Assembly (NCBI RefSeq): GCF_001742425.1
Contig: NZ_MJEH01000004.1
Location: 40,662 to 104,661 of the forward strand
DNA: 64,000 bases
From: Bacillus solimangrovi
GTDB lineage: Bacteria > Bacillota > Bacilli > Bacillales > Bacillaceae_N
Direction of reading: 5' to 3'
How positions within the stretch are numbered: position 1 is the stretch's first letter; each line of letters starts with the position of its first letter. A program made the translations under genes and the position numbers. Shown here piece by piece: positions 9,857-19,549 of this stretch. The notes below the pieces were generated by a model that saw only the letters and a program-made list of their open reading frames with translations, had not been told where the DNA came from and ran no database searches.

Positions 9857-11047
9857 TTATTCTAAGTCCTTTGTTGAGTTAAACATATAGTTTTTATGAT
9901 GGAAACGAATGCTGAAGATGATCCCCATAGCAAACATATTTGCCATAAGTGAGCTTCCACCATAACTAATGAATGGTAGTGGTATACCTGTTATTGGAAC
10001 GAGCTGAATGGTCATCCCAATATTTTGCAGTACATGAAAAGCGATCATGCTCACAACACCAGAACAGATATATACATTGAAATCTTTATTCGTTCCTAGC
10101 GATATTTTAATTAAATGATAGATGAGCAAGAAGAACAAACTGACGACAAAGCTTGTTCCTATAAAACCGAATTCTTCACCGATAACACTGAAAATGAAAT
10201 CAGTGTGGCTCTCAGGAATATAGACTTGTCGATTACCAATTCCTTCATCAGTGTTTACTTTTCCAGTGAGCATACCTGAACCAATCGCTCGTATTGATTT
10301 CGTTAAGTGATAACCTTCTGATGTTTGGTAGTTTAGCGGGTCAAGCCATGAATAAATCCGTCCGAGTTGATATGGTGCTACTCCAAATGTTTCTTGCAAA
10401 AATTTCGGTGCTTTTAAGACGAGGGCAATCGCTGTTACACCAATTGCAGCTACCAAGCCGTAAATTGGGAGTACAATTTTCCACGAAATTCCTGATACGA
10501 TAATCATACCTGCTGTGATGGCAAGAAATACGAGTGATGTTCCAAGATCGGGCTGTTGCATTATAAGAAATAGCGGGAGAGCAAGTGTTAAGCCGATTTT
10601 AAAAAGGAGCTGGAAGTCTGTTTGAATCGTTTTTTCACTATATTTCTTATGATGATCAGCAATAACCTTACTTAATGCTAATATAAAAAGAACTTTCATG
10701 AACTCTGATGGTTGAATCGTAATATCTCCAGGTAATCTAAACCAACTTTTTTGTCCGTTAATAACAGGGGCAATTTTTGCTGGAGATAGCCATAAAACGA
10801 GTAATGAGAAATTTCCGACTCCGTATAAGTACCATGTTAACTTTCTGTAGCGATCTGTATCAAAGATGGTCATCACCGCAATGATCCCAGTACCGATCAC
10901 ATACCAAAAGATTTGCTTACTAACAAAATTTCCTCCATATTGGCCACTACTTTGAGCACTCCATATGGAAATGCAACTAACTATGCCGAAAACTAATAAA
11001 TAAAAGATGAGTTGCCAATCAATCCGTTCGCTAATTTTATTGTTCAT
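9857..11047 (-). CDS. rodA: RodA-type SEDS peptidoglycan glycosyltransferase
   Basis: A 396-residue polytopic SEDS protein with about ten membrane helices. SEDS proteins polymerise lipid II together with a class B PBP; RodA serves cell elongation. Diagnostic segments are QPSEFMKVLFILALS near 117, QQPDLGTS near 173, GVAPYQLGRI near 227, YIPESHTDFIFSVIGEEFG near 287 and GIPLPFISYGGSS near 360. The sequence fits RodA better than FtsW or SpoVE, though I cannot run a tree. ATG 11047 follows AAGGTG. It stands alone, which is common for rodA in Bacillaceae. Confidence 0.87.
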   Translation of the reverse strand: MNNKISERIDWQLIFYLLVFGIVSCISIWSAQSSGQYGGNFVSKQIFWYVIGTGIIAVMTIFDTDRYRKLTWYLYGVGNFSLLVLWLSPAKIAPVINGQKSWFRLPGDITIQPSEFMKVLFILALSKVIADHHKKYSEKTIQTDFQLLFKIGLTLALPLFLIMQQPDLGTSLVFLAITAGMIIVSGISWKIVLPIYGLVAAIGVTAIALVLKAPKFLQETFGVAPYQLGRIYSWLDPLNYQTSEGYHLTKSIRAIGSGMLTGKVNTDEGIGNRQVYIPESHTDFIFSVIGEEFGFIGTSFVVSLFFLLIYHLIKISLGTNKDFNVYICSGVVSMIAFHVLQNIGMTIQLVPITGIPLPFISYGGSSLMANMFAMGIIFSIRFHHKNYMFNSTKDLE

Positions 11048-11453
11048 AAGTCTACACCTTATCAATTAAATTGTTTAATCATATGTCAACAGTTTTATTT
11101 CCACCTTTTATTAAATGGGTGAAGAAATAAAACATGTGCTGTTGGTTAAATGATATATATAGTAGTTATCATACAATCTATTAAAAGAGATTACAATATG
11201 TTGAATTTACCGAAAAAAACGTTCTGTCAAAAGTAAAAGTAGTGTTGAAGAAAACATTTATTAAGATTACATATGATTCGTTCAAGGTGATGAATTTTCG
11301 TCATTGTTTTAATAATAATAGAAAGTAGCTCGATAATATAATAAAGGTAGAAAACAAGAATCCATTACTTAAGTTGATCACATAACAGTGTGAGTGGAAT
11401 AACCTCCCACACTGATAGGGAATTTTCTATAACATTTTAATAAAAACATGAAA
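11048..11453. other. Intergenic region
   Basis: AT-rich spacer of about 400 bases. A hairpin near 11384-11414 (AGTGTG-G / CCCACACT) lies downstream of the minus-strand lipoprotein but lacks a T-run. No ORF is supported. Confidence 0.4.
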
Positions 11454-11795
11454 TTATTGCAGATTCTCAATTTTGTGTGTATGTTGATTTACGAGATACC
11501 ACCCTAATGTTGTACTATGAGTTGAATTTGAAGAATCAGTGATCGTTTCATAGACGTGTATGACATAGTTAGCATCTTGCATGTGATCGAACTCTATCTT
11601 CGTTTGATCATTTTCAATTAGATTTAAATGTTCACGTACGAGTTGAACTGCTTCTTGTTTAGATATTGTTTTGTCGCTAACATTCATTTGCCTTAGTTGT
11701 GCATCTTCCTCAACTGTTGTTGAAGGAGCATCGACTTCTTTCTCTGAACAAGCAGTAAGAAACAAAATCAATATAATAAAAAAGTACTTATACAT
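11454..11795 (-). CDS. Small lipoprotein with PepSY-like region
   Basis: A 113-residue lipoprotein with hydrophobic signal peptide and lipobox LTAC near residue 16. The mature part (SKQEAVQLVREHL, then YVIHVYET and GWYLVNQHTHKIENL) resembles a single PepSY-like fold, seen in extracytoplasmic proteins that bind peptidases or other partners. It ends 149 bases before rodA's region starts on the same strand side and is read separately. Function unknown. Confidence 0.65.
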   Translation of the reverse strand: MYKYFFIILILFLTACSEKEVDAPSTTVEEDAQLRQMNVSDKTISKQEAVQLVREHLNLIENDQTKIEFDHMQDANYVIHVYETITDSSNSTHSTTLGWYLVNQHTHKIENLQ

Positions 11796-11902
11796 CGCTC
11801 TACCTCCTTCTTCATATTGTTACACAACATGAAATGTTTTATGATGTATCAACTAACGTTAAAATCTCAAATCAAAAGAAAAAAGTTATGTCTGTTATTA
11901 AT

Positions 11903-11931
11903 AAAAAAAGTGGACCATTGGTAAGGTCCAC
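11903..11931 (-). terminator. Terminator of trpB
   Basis: Minus strand TGGACC / GGTCCA hairpin with a T-run (plus-strand A-run at 11903-11909), directly after the trpB stop. Confidence 0.85.
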
Positions 11932-11943
11932 GAACAATGATAA

Positions 11944-13110
11944 TTATTTATTTAAGAGGTTAAAGACATGCTGGACATCTTTGTCGCCACGTCCAGATAT
12001 ATTGACGATTATAATCTCATCTTGTCCCATCGTAGGAGCGAGTTTCATCGCATGTGCAACTGCATGAGCACTTTCAAGAGCGGGAATAATTCCTTCAGTG
12101 CGTGAGAGCCGCTCGAATGCTTCAAGCACTTCTTCATTTGATACAGTTACATATTCTGCACGATTCGTTACTTTCAAATGGCTGTGCTCAGGTCCAATAC
12201 CAGGATAATCAAGCCCAGCAGCGATTGAATATGTTGGACGCGGATTACCTTCATCATCAAGCAAAGTTAATGTCTTAAAGCCATGAATAATTGCAGGTAC
12301 ACCTTCTGTTAATGTGGCTGCCTTATCTGGTTCAACCCCGATTAAACGTACATTCTCTTCTTTAAGATAATGCGCAAATGCACCGATTGCATTACTACCT
12401 CCACCTACACAGGCAATAACAGCATCAGGAAGTCGTCCTTCCTTTTCGACAATTTGGCGTTTGGACTCTTCACTAATGATTGCTTGGAAATGCTTCACCA
12501 TTGTTGGATAAGGATGTGGTCCAACAGCTGAGCCTAACAAATAGAATGTATGTTGATAGTTCTCAATTAGATCACCAAGTGCAGCATCAACAGCATCCTT
12601 TAATCTCCCTTGTCCTTTATCAACAGCAATCACTTCTGCACCTAACAGCTCCATACGGAATACGTTCAATGCTTGGCGTTTAGTATCTTCTAATCCCATA
12701 TAAATGACACAGTCCATATCAAACATTGCACAGCCCATCGCTGTTGCAACACCGTGTTGACCAGCACCTGTTTCGGCAATGACCCGTTTAGCACCCATTC
12801 GTTTTGCTAGTAATATTTGTCCAAGTACGTTGTTGATTTTATGTGCACCAGTGTGATTTAAGTCTTCACGTTTTAAGTAAATTTTCGCACCACCAAGTTT
12901 GCTCGTTAAGTTAGCAGCGAATGTGAGTGGATTCTCTCTTCCAACATATTCTTTTAAGTAATACTTGAATTCTTGGTTAAATTCTTTATCATCTTTAAAC
13001 CGTTCGAATTGCTCTTCAATGTGATCAAGTGCTTCTTGTAACTCTGGTGAAACTTCACTACCACCAAATATACCAAAATACCCTTTTTGTTCTGTCTGTA
13101 CTCTGCTCAT
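11944..13110 (-). CDS. trpB: Tryptophan synthase beta chain, stand-alone copy
   Basis: PLP enzyme joining indole and serine to tryptophan, normally with TrpA. The 388-residue protein has every main landmark: NHTGAHKINN with the PLP lysine near residue 85, AETGAGQHG with the catalytic glutamate near 107, phosphate-binding CVGGGSNAIG near 230, EPDKAATL and the C-terminal SGRGDKD. By sequence it is the canonical TrpB1 type. No other trp gene lies nearby, so this is an orphan copy; it may be the sole trpB or a second one. AAGGAGG precedes ATG 13110. I saw no T-box or TRAP-like leader. Confidence 0.93.
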   Translation of the reverse strand: MSRVQTEQKGYFGIFGGSEVSPELQEALDHIEEQFERFKDDKEFNQEFKYYLKEYVGRENPLTFAANLTSKLGGAKIYLKREDLNHTGAHKINNVLGQILLAKRMGAKRVIAETGAGQHGVATAMGCAMFDMDCVIYMGLEDTKRQALNVFRMELLGAEVIAVDKGQGRLKDAVDAALGDLIENYQHTFYLLGSAVGPHPYPTMVKHFQAIISEESKRQIVEKEGRLPDAVIACVGGGSNAIGAFAHYLKEENVRLIGVEPDKAATLTEGVPAIIHGFKTLTLLDDEGNPRPTYSIAAGLDYPGIGPEHSHLKVTNRAEYVTVSNEEVLEAFERLSRTEGIIPALESAHAVAHAMKLAPTMGQDEIIIVNISGRGDKDVQHVFNLLNK

Positions 13111-13320
13111 CCTATTTACCTCCTTAGCTCATCTCTTTTCTAGTAAATGTTATCATATTATTAGATTTATTTAGTGGAAGGATAAAAAAATTCCAATAAC
13201 TATTCATATTATTGTAAAAAGATAGAAAAAACTGAATAAATTAGTTTAAAATAATATATAATTCTAGTAAAATTTATTAATAGGTTTTACTTTCTTAAAT
13301 TCAACAGGGGGATGAGACGA

Positions 13321-15294
13321 GTGAAAAGTATTAAGTCAAAGTTATTATTGACATTAATTCCAGTTATGATCGTTGCCTTAGTGGCGGTTTCATGGGTTAA
13401 CCACAATAAAGCGAAAGAGTTTCTCGTGAAAGACTTTGAAGAGAAAGCATTCTTGCAACTAGAGCTAATAAAAAGCACAATAGCAGATGATTTGACGATC
13501 CATATGGAGAGAATTAAGAATATTGCGAAAGACGCAAACCTTCAAGGTGATTCAAGGTTTATAAAACAGTCTATTCTAAGAGAACGCAATACAGAATATC
13601 CAGAATATAGTACATTTTTTATCGCAAATAATAATGGAGAGGCATTTACAGTAGACGGGAAGTCTTTAAATGTAAAAGACAGTTTATACTTTCAAAAAAT
13701 AATGAAAGAGAATCAGGAGATTGCAGTATCTGATCCTATCGTAACTAAATTGAGTGATGAACAAGTAATCGTGATTGCGGCACCGATTAAAATGTTTAAT
13801 CGACCAATGGGGATTGTTGCAGCGACATTACCGTTAACAGAATTAACGAAAATGACTGAAGATATAAAAGTTAGTGAAACAGGTTATACGACAATTTTAC
13901 AAGCAGATGGGATGTTTATTACTCATCCGAATGAAGAATTAGCAATGAAAAAGAAGCTTCATGAACTAGATGTACCTGAGCTTGTCCAAGCACAAAATGA
14001 TTTAGAAGCAGGGAAAGCTGGTACACAAAATTATGTCTTTGAAGGTGAAGAACGTTACGTCTATTATGATAAAATTCCAATAATCGGGTGGAGCGCACTT
14101 TCTGTAGTACCAGTGAAAGAAGCAACAAGTCAATTATCTTATTTAGCAACGTTATCTTTCGTAACTGCAGCAATTGTCATTGCTTTCTGTATTTTAATTA
14201 TTTTTATTTTCTCATCTCGATTAGTTAGACCAATTCAGAAATTAAGTTCACTCACTACAAATTTAGCTGAGGGAGACTTAACAATTAAAGTAGAGAATCA
14301 TACAAATGATGAAGTAGGTTTGTTAGGTCAAAATTTCAATACAATGGTTGAAAAAATTCAAGGCATGTTATCAAAAGTGCAAGAAGTTGCCAATCATGTT
14401 AAGCAATCTTCGGATACACTTTGTGTGTCAAGTGAGGATACGAAAAATTCTGCAGAACAAGTAGCAGTGACGATTTCTGAGCTTGCAACGGGTACGAATG
14501 ATATTGCGAATTCAGTTACGAGCACGACAAATCAAATTACAACGATGTTAAATACGGTTGACCAAATTGCATCCTTCACTGATGAGGTAATTGAAACTTC
14601 AGAAGAAAGTCGTAACGCAGCGAAAAAGGGACATACGTTCAGTGCTGAAGCGTTGCAGAAGATGGATGAGATGAATCATACTGTACTGGAAACGTCAGAA
14701 ATTATCGGAAAGTTAGACAAACAATCAAAGCAAATCGGTAATATTGTTGAAATGATAACAAACATCGCAGGACAGACGAACTTACTAGCTCTTAATGCTT
14801 CGATTGAAGCCGCTCGTGCCGGAGAACATGGCAAAGGCTTTGCTGTAGTAGCTGAAGAAGTGCGGAAGTTAGCAGTTGAAACGACTAGCTCAGCAGATCA
14901 GATATCAATGTTAATTAACAAGACACAAGAAGAAAGTCATCGAGCTGTTAAAGCAGCGGAGCGAGGAACAAAAGTTGTCGAAGAAGGAACTCAGACAGTG
15001 ATCCAGACGACAGAAGTATTTGATGAGATTAGTACACATGTCGATGAGGTACTCGGTCGTAATAAGGAAATTCATGAAGCAATTCAGTTATTGAAGGATA
15101 CAGGATCAGTCATTGGAAAAGAGATGGAAACTATCTCCTCATTCACTGAAGAAGCGTCAGCAGGTGCACAAGAGGTAAGTGCAACGAGTGAAGAACAAGC
15201 ATCTAGTGCAAATGTTATTTCTCATGATGCAGTCAAGCTTGCAGCATTAGCAGAGGAATTACAAGAAATGATGAGTCAGTTCAGAGTAAAATAA
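13321..15294 (+). CDS. Methyl-accepting chemotaxis protein with dCache sensor
   Basis: A 657-residue chemoreceptor of standard design. A first membrane helix near residues 9-27 is followed by an extracellular double Cache-type region to about 275 ([45 protein letters not shown]). Then come a second helix (280-302), HAMP, and the signalling domain with [19 protein letters not shown] and [11 protein letters not shown]. dCache domains often bind amino acids or other small ligands; the ligand here is unknown. GTG 13321 is nine bases after AGGGGG; an ATG at 13312 abuts that site. Confidence 0.92.
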   Translation: MKSIKSKLLLTLIPVMIVALVAVSWVNHNKAKEFLVKDFEEKAFLQLELIKSTIADDLTIHMERIKNIAKDANLQGDSRFIKQSILRERNTEYPEYSTFFIANNNGEAFTVDGKSLNVKDSLYFQKIMKENQEIAVSDPIVTKLSDEQVIVIAAPIKMFNRPMGIVAATLPLTELTKMTEDIKVSETGYTTILQADGMFITHPNEELAMKKKLHELDVPELVQAQNDLEAGKAGTQNYVFEGEERYVYYDKIPIIGWSALSVVPVKEATSQLSYLATLSFVTAAIVIAFCILIIFIFSSRLVRPIQKLSSLTTNLAEGDLTIKVENHTNDEVGLLGQNFNTMVEKIQGMLSKVQEVANHVKQSSDTLCVSSEDTKNSAEQVAVTISELATGTNDIANSVTSTTNQITTMLNTVDQIASFTDEVIETSEESRNAAKKGHTFSAEALQKMDEMNHTVLETSEIIGKLDKQSKQIGNIVEMITNIAGQTNLLALNASIEAARAGEHGKGFAVVAEEVRKLAVETTSSADQISMLINKTQEESHRAVKAAERGTKVVEEGTQTVIQTTEVFDEISTHVDEVLGRNKEIHEAIQLLKDTGSVIGKEMETISSFTEEASAGAQEVSATSEEQASSANVISHDAVKLAALAEELQEMMSQFRVK

Positions 15295-15417
15295 TATTGG
15301 TACTTAAATAAATTTAATATGACCTATCATAGCTAATCTCAATATATTGTTTATCTCAATTGTTGAGTAACAGAGAAAATCATGCTTTAATAGAGGGAAT
15401 TAAATAGTGAAAATCAT

Positions 15418-15640
15418 TGTGAGTGCCTGTTGTATTGTTTAACAACAGGATAATAGGGAAATCGGTGAAAATCCGATGCAGCCCCCGCTACTGTATATGT
15501 CATTGAAATTGTCATACACCACTAGCATTTATGCTGGGAAGGGACGAAAGTAAAGAAAGGCATAAGCCAGGAGACCTGCTCATGAAGTGATTCCATTTCT
15601 TCGGAGGGAAGAAAGGTGAGTGCAGCTAGCTGTATGAATG
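15418..15640 (+). promoter_or_regulatory. Cobalamin riboswitch
   Basis: Conserved cobalamin aptamer elements are present in order: GGGAAATCGGTGAAAATCCG (15457-15476), GCAGCCCCCGCTACTGT (15479-15495), and the B12 box AGCCAGGAGACCTGC (15565-15579). A strong terminator follows at 15664-15698, so ligand binding should stop transcription before cobQ. Confidence 0.95.
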
Positions 15641-15663
15641 TCATACCGTTATTTTCATGCGAA

Positions 15664-15698
15664 CCTTAACTTTCTTACGAGAAAGTTAAGGTTTTTTA
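15664..15698 (+). terminator. Riboswitch terminator
   Basis: CCTTAACTTTC / GAAAGTTAAGG hairpin followed by TTTTTT, placed between the cobalamin aptamer and cobQ. Confidence 0.88.
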
Positions 15699-15862
15699 TC
15701 GTAATGAAATCAGATTAGGCATTGGTATCAATTTTAAGCAAGGTTAACTTGAGGTTATAAGGCTACAGATGATGCAGAATAAGAAACAATTGCTTGTCAA
15801 TTTTACAATAACTCTCAAGGTGTGAAAGTGAAACGATTGAATTAGGTAAAGGGGCTACAGAG

Positions 15863-17359
15863 ATGAAACGAAAAGCAAAGTCATTGATGATACAAGGTAC
15901 ACATTCTGATGCGGGAAAAAGTGTACTCGTTGCAGCATTTTGCCGAATATTTAATGACAAAGGGTACGAAACCGCTCCATTTAAGTCTCAAAATATGGCA
16001 TTGAATTCGTATATTACGATTGATGGTAAGGAAATTGGACGAGCACAAGGTGTGCAGGCAGAAGCGGCACGTGTTGAAGCAACCGTTCAAATGAATCCAA
16101 TTCTTATAAAACCATCCAGTGATTCTAGATCACAAATTGTCGTTTACGGCAAACCTTATCAAAACATGGAAGCATTTAATTATCGTAAACATTTTTATGA
16201 TAAAGGAGTACAGATTATCCATGACTCTTTCGCACAGTTAAGTGAAACGTATGAAAGAATCGTAATTGAAGGTGCAGGTAGTCCAGCAGAAGTGAACTTA
16301 AATGATCGAGAAATCGTCAACATGAAGGTTGCAGAAATAGCAGATGCACCTGTTATTCTTGTCGGTGATATTGAACGAGGTGGCGTATTTGCTAGCTTAG
16401 TAGGTACATTGCAATTATTATCAGAGCATGATCGGAAGCGTGTAATTGGAGTTATCATTAATAAGTTTCGCGGAGATATTTCCTTATTAGAGAACGGATT
16501 AACTTGGTTTGAAGAATATACGGGTGTACCTGTTCTGGGAGTCATCCCTTATCTACATGGCTTGAACATTGATGCAGAGGATTCAGTTGTTCTCGATACG
16601 AAACCATCTGGATTATTCCAACAGTCTGACCTTGATATAGTCGTTCTCCGCCTTCCGTATATTTCGAATTTCACAGATATTGATCCGTTCTTCTTAGAAG
16701 ATGATTGTGATGTAAGGTATGTGTCGAAAAGTAGCCATTTTGGCGATCCTGATCTCGTCATCATACCTGGTAGTAAAAGTACAATTGCAGATCTTCAATT
16801 TTTACACGACAGTGGCCTAGCAAATTGTGTGAAAGAAGCAGCACAAAAGGAAACGATGATTATTGGTATTTGTGGTGGATATCAAATGCTCGGTCAAATA
16901 GTAGAGGACCCTTATGAGGTTGAATCAGTTACTAAACAAGCAGAAGGCCTAGCGTTATTTCCGATTAAAACGACGATGGCAAAAGAGAAGCGAACGGTTC
17001 GATCGACTGGCGAACTGTCTTTTGATAATCTTTCGTTTCAGGTTGAAGGGTATGAAATACATATGGGTCAAACAGATGGTGATGGTAAAGGTTTCATAAC
17101 AATGCATGATCATCAAGATGGAAAAATCAATCATGAGGAGACGATTGTTGGAACGTATTTCCACGGTTTATTCCATAATGACCGTTTCAGACATCATTTA
17201 TTAAATACACTACGAAACAGAAAAGGTTTGGCTCCAATACAAGACCGAACTTTCTATGACGAATTAAGAGAAGATGCATACAACAAACTCGCAGACCATG
17301 TCCGCACTCATGTCGATATTGAAAGAATCGAAACAATTATGGAGACCTATTCTTCGTGA
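15863..17359 (+). CDS. cobQ: Cobyric acid synthase (adenosylcobyric acid amidotransferase)
   Basis: Glutamine-dependent, ATP-using amidation of adenosylcobyrinate diamide in cobalamin synthesis. The 498-residue protein has an N-terminal P-loop domain (MIQGTHSDAGKSV near residue 9, KSQNMALNS near 40) and a C-terminal class I amidotransferase-like domain with nucleophile region IIGICGGYQMLG near 333 and the late histidine in GTYFHGLF. Start ATG 15863 follows AAAGGGG. It is the only corrin gene in the window, controlled by a cobalamin riboswitch about 160 bases upstream. The rest of the pathway may be elsewhere, or the enzyme may work in salvage. Confidence 0.94.
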   Translation: MKRKAKSLMIQGTHSDAGKSVLVAAFCRIFNDKGYETAPFKSQNMALNSYITIDGKEIGRAQGVQAEAARVEATVQMNPILIKPSSDSRSQIVVYGKPYQNMEAFNYRKHFYDKGVQIIHDSFAQLSETYERIVIEGAGSPAEVNLNDREIVNMKVAEIADAPVILVGDIERGGVFASLVGTLQLLSEHDRKRVIGVIINKFRGDISLLENGLTWFEEYTGVPVLGVIPYLHGLNIDAEDSVVLDTKPSGLFQQSDLDIVVLRLPYISNFTDIDPFFLEDDCDVRYVSKSSHFGDPDLVIIPGSKSTIADLQFLHDSGLANCVKEAAQKETMIIGICGGYQMLGQIVEDPYEVESVTKQAEGLALFPIKTTMAKEKRTVRSTGELSFDNLSFQVEGYEIHMGQTDGDGKGFITMHDHQDGKINHEETIVGTYFHGLFHNDRFRHHLLNTLRNRKGLAPIQDRTFYDELREDAYNKLADHVRTHVDIERIETIMETYSS

Positions 17360-17774
17360 TGTAGCTTCAGTTCAACTGGTGGGGGTGACCTCACCTCCAC
17401 TCTCCAATTAGTATGAAGTGAAACTTAAGGTTTTTTACAATTAAACTAATGCTAAGATCCTCAGTAATGAAGGTTTCTCTTATTTACATTTTAAAAAATT
17501 CACATTCTTTTCTTATTAGATTCACCACAAAAACTACATTAATAGTCCTTGAAAACCTGTACGATGCATACACTCGTATAAAGTGAGACTTCCATAACTG
17601 TTAGTTGAACACTGTCGAATTTCATTTCAGCGATACCATCGATTGAAGTGTAGAAATATACAGTAAATTAGTAGATTGACAACATATTTATAAGCTAAAG
17701 CCGATGTATAAGGTAGACGATAACTGTGTCATACGTTCATTACGTAAAGTTAAACCTAGAAAGGGTTTGAGGTG
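17360..17774. other. Intergenic region with decayed repeat fragments
   Basis: A GC-rich hairpin at 17379-17400 (GTGGGGGTGA / TCACCTCCAC) follows cobQ without a T-run. The bases before it (GTTCAACT) resemble the structured repeat found at 22.9 and 44.4-44.9 kb. A second fragment of that repeat lies at 17576-17611 on the minus strand. No ORF is supported. Confidence 0.5.
17576..17611 (-). repeat. Remnant of the dispersed structured repeat
   Basis: The reverse complement reads GTTCAACTAACAGTTATGG followed by AAGTCTCACTTTAT. It matches both ends of the terminal hairpin segment of the copies at 22918 and 44731 (GTTCAACTAAC...GATGGAAGTTTCACTTTAT) with the hairpin body missing. Confidence 0.6.
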
Positions 17775-19373
17775 ATGGTACTAAAAAATAATTTAGTAGG
17801 AAAAGATCATTCAATTATCAATCAACATTGGTCAAGTACTGGAACTATGAACCTTTTATTAATAACCGATAATGAAGCAGTTAGAGTTGAGATTGAGCAA
17901 GTGTTAAACGAAACTGAGCTTGTTCTGGACTGCCTTGCTAGTGATGAAGTGAAGCAGTTATTTGCAATGGATAAAGAGTTATCAGCAACTTGTGTATTCA
18001 TAGATGATAGCTTAGCTAAATCTGATCTCCTTTCAATTTGCTCAACACTTATCGAACAGAGCACGGAACATATTTTATCAATCTTACTTTTAATCGATGA
18101 AGAAAATCAACAAAACGTATTAGAGGAAGCATTTGAAATTGGCATATTTGATTTTATTAAAAAACCAATTGAAAAGTGGGATCTATTAGGTAGATTAAAT
18201 GCAATGTGGCATTTGCATCGGGAGTCAATGAATCGACGCAAAAATGAAGCAGCAATGAATGATTTGCTTGAACAATTTCGTTTGAATATTTCTGCCTTAA
18301 AAGCAGCGGCGAATGCAATTACAATTACAGATAGAAATGGCCGAATTGCTTGGGTGAACCCATATTTTACAAAGCTAACAGGTTATGCAGAGCATGAAGC
18401 GGTAGGGAAAAACATGCGAATTTTGAAATCAAGTGTTCATACGAAAGAATTCTACCAACAACTATGGGATACAATTACTTCTGGTAAGGTATGGAGAGGG
18501 CAAATTACGAATCGAAGAAAAGATGGTATTATCTACCATGAAGAAATGTCAATTACACCTGTCTACAATAAGTTGGGTATAATTACCCACTTTATTTCTA
18601 TTAAAGAGGATATTACCGAACGAAAAGAGATGGAACAACAAAGGTTAGATGATCTACAAGTTGCAAAGCGTGTGCAACAAAGTGCATTAAGTTTGCCATT
18701 TGAGGATGAAGAGATTGATTTCTCTGCGATATATTTGCCATCATCAGAGCTTGCAGGTGACATGTATAGCTGGTTTAAAATTGATGAGACGAAATATGGT
18801 GTCATTGTTTTAGATGTAATGGGACATGGAGTACCTTCTTCACTTGTAAGCATGTCTGTTCGCTCAGTTGTAGGTGGTTTTATTACAAAGACAATCGATC
18901 CAGTGAAGGTTATAAAAGAGTTAAATGACCATATGCTTGAACTTTTTAGACACGATGATAGCTATATTAACCACTATTTCACAGCTATCTATATGGTCGT
19001 TGATTTGAAGAAGAAGCTAGTAGAAGTGGTGAATGCGGGTCATCCGTCTGCATTATTATTTTTTGATGATGATGAGTTAATTGAATTGAAGCATACTGCA
19101 GTACCAGTCGGGTTATTCGACCAGTATGAGATTAAAAAAGAACAGATCCACTACAAAACAAATTTTCAAGGGTTGTTATATACAGATGGGGTAGTTGATG
19201 CATTAGCAGACGATTACGATGAAGGGATGCAATTGTTGAAAAAGCATTATGATGGTTGTAAAGGAAATAGTATGAGAAGCGACGAGACGATTGCATGCCT
19301 TGAAAGAACGTTAAAGGAAAGAATGAACGTCCAAACAGATGATATATGTATGTTGCACGTACGTATAAAATGA
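17775..19373 (+). CDS. Receiver-PAS-PP2C (SpoIIE/RsbU-type) phosphatase
   Basis: A 532-residue signalling protein. An N-terminal receiver-like domain (LLLITDNEAV near residue 30, acidic VFIDDS near 76, KKPIEKWD near 133) leads to a PAS domain with PAC segment (VNPYFTKLTGYAEHEAVGKN, ISIKEDITERKEME) and then a PP2C-type serine phosphatase domain. Metal-binding motifs are SSELAGDMY, LDVMGHGVPSSL, YTDGVVDAL and TDDICML. Such proteins dephosphorylate anti-sigma factor antagonists or other phosphoproteins; the partner is not encoded nearby. ATG 17775 and GTG 17772 are both possible after AAAGGG. cheV lies 176 bases downstream. Confidence 0.88.
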   Translation: MVLKNNLVGKDHSIINQHWSSTGTMNLLLITDNEAVRVEIEQVLNETELVLDCLASDEVKQLFAMDKELSATCVFIDDSLAKSDLLSICSTLIEQSTEHILSILLLIDEENQQNVLEEAFEIGIFDFIKKPIEKWDLLGRLNAMWHLHRESMNRRKNEAAMNDLLEQFRLNISALKAAANAITITDRNGRIAWVNPYFTKLTGYAEHEAVGKNMRILKSSVHTKEFYQQLWDTITSGKVWRGQITNRRKDGIIYHEEMSITPVYNKLGIITHFISIKEDITERKEMEQQRLDDLQVAKRVQQSALSLPFEDEEIDFSAIYLPSSELAGDMYSWFKIDETKYGVIVLDVMGHGVPSSLVSMSVRSVVGGFITKTIDPVKVIKELNDHMLELFRHDDSYINHYFTAIYMVVDLKKKLVEVVNAGHPSALLFFDDDELIELKHTAVPVGLFDQYEIKKEQIHYKTNFQGLLYTDGVVDALADDYDEGMQLLKKHYDGCKGNSMRSDETIACLERTLKERMNVQTDDICMLHVRIK

Positions 19374-19549
19374 AACCAATTATCAGTGAACCTTTTATTC
19401 GCACTGATGATTGGTTGATACGTGATATCTATAAATTAAGTTCTTGAAATTGTTAAATGCTGATAAGCTTTCATAATTTTAGTTTAAAAATTTCATTATA
19501 CAATTTATAATAGTAAGTAAGATTTTATCTAGGGAAGGACGTAGGGCTC

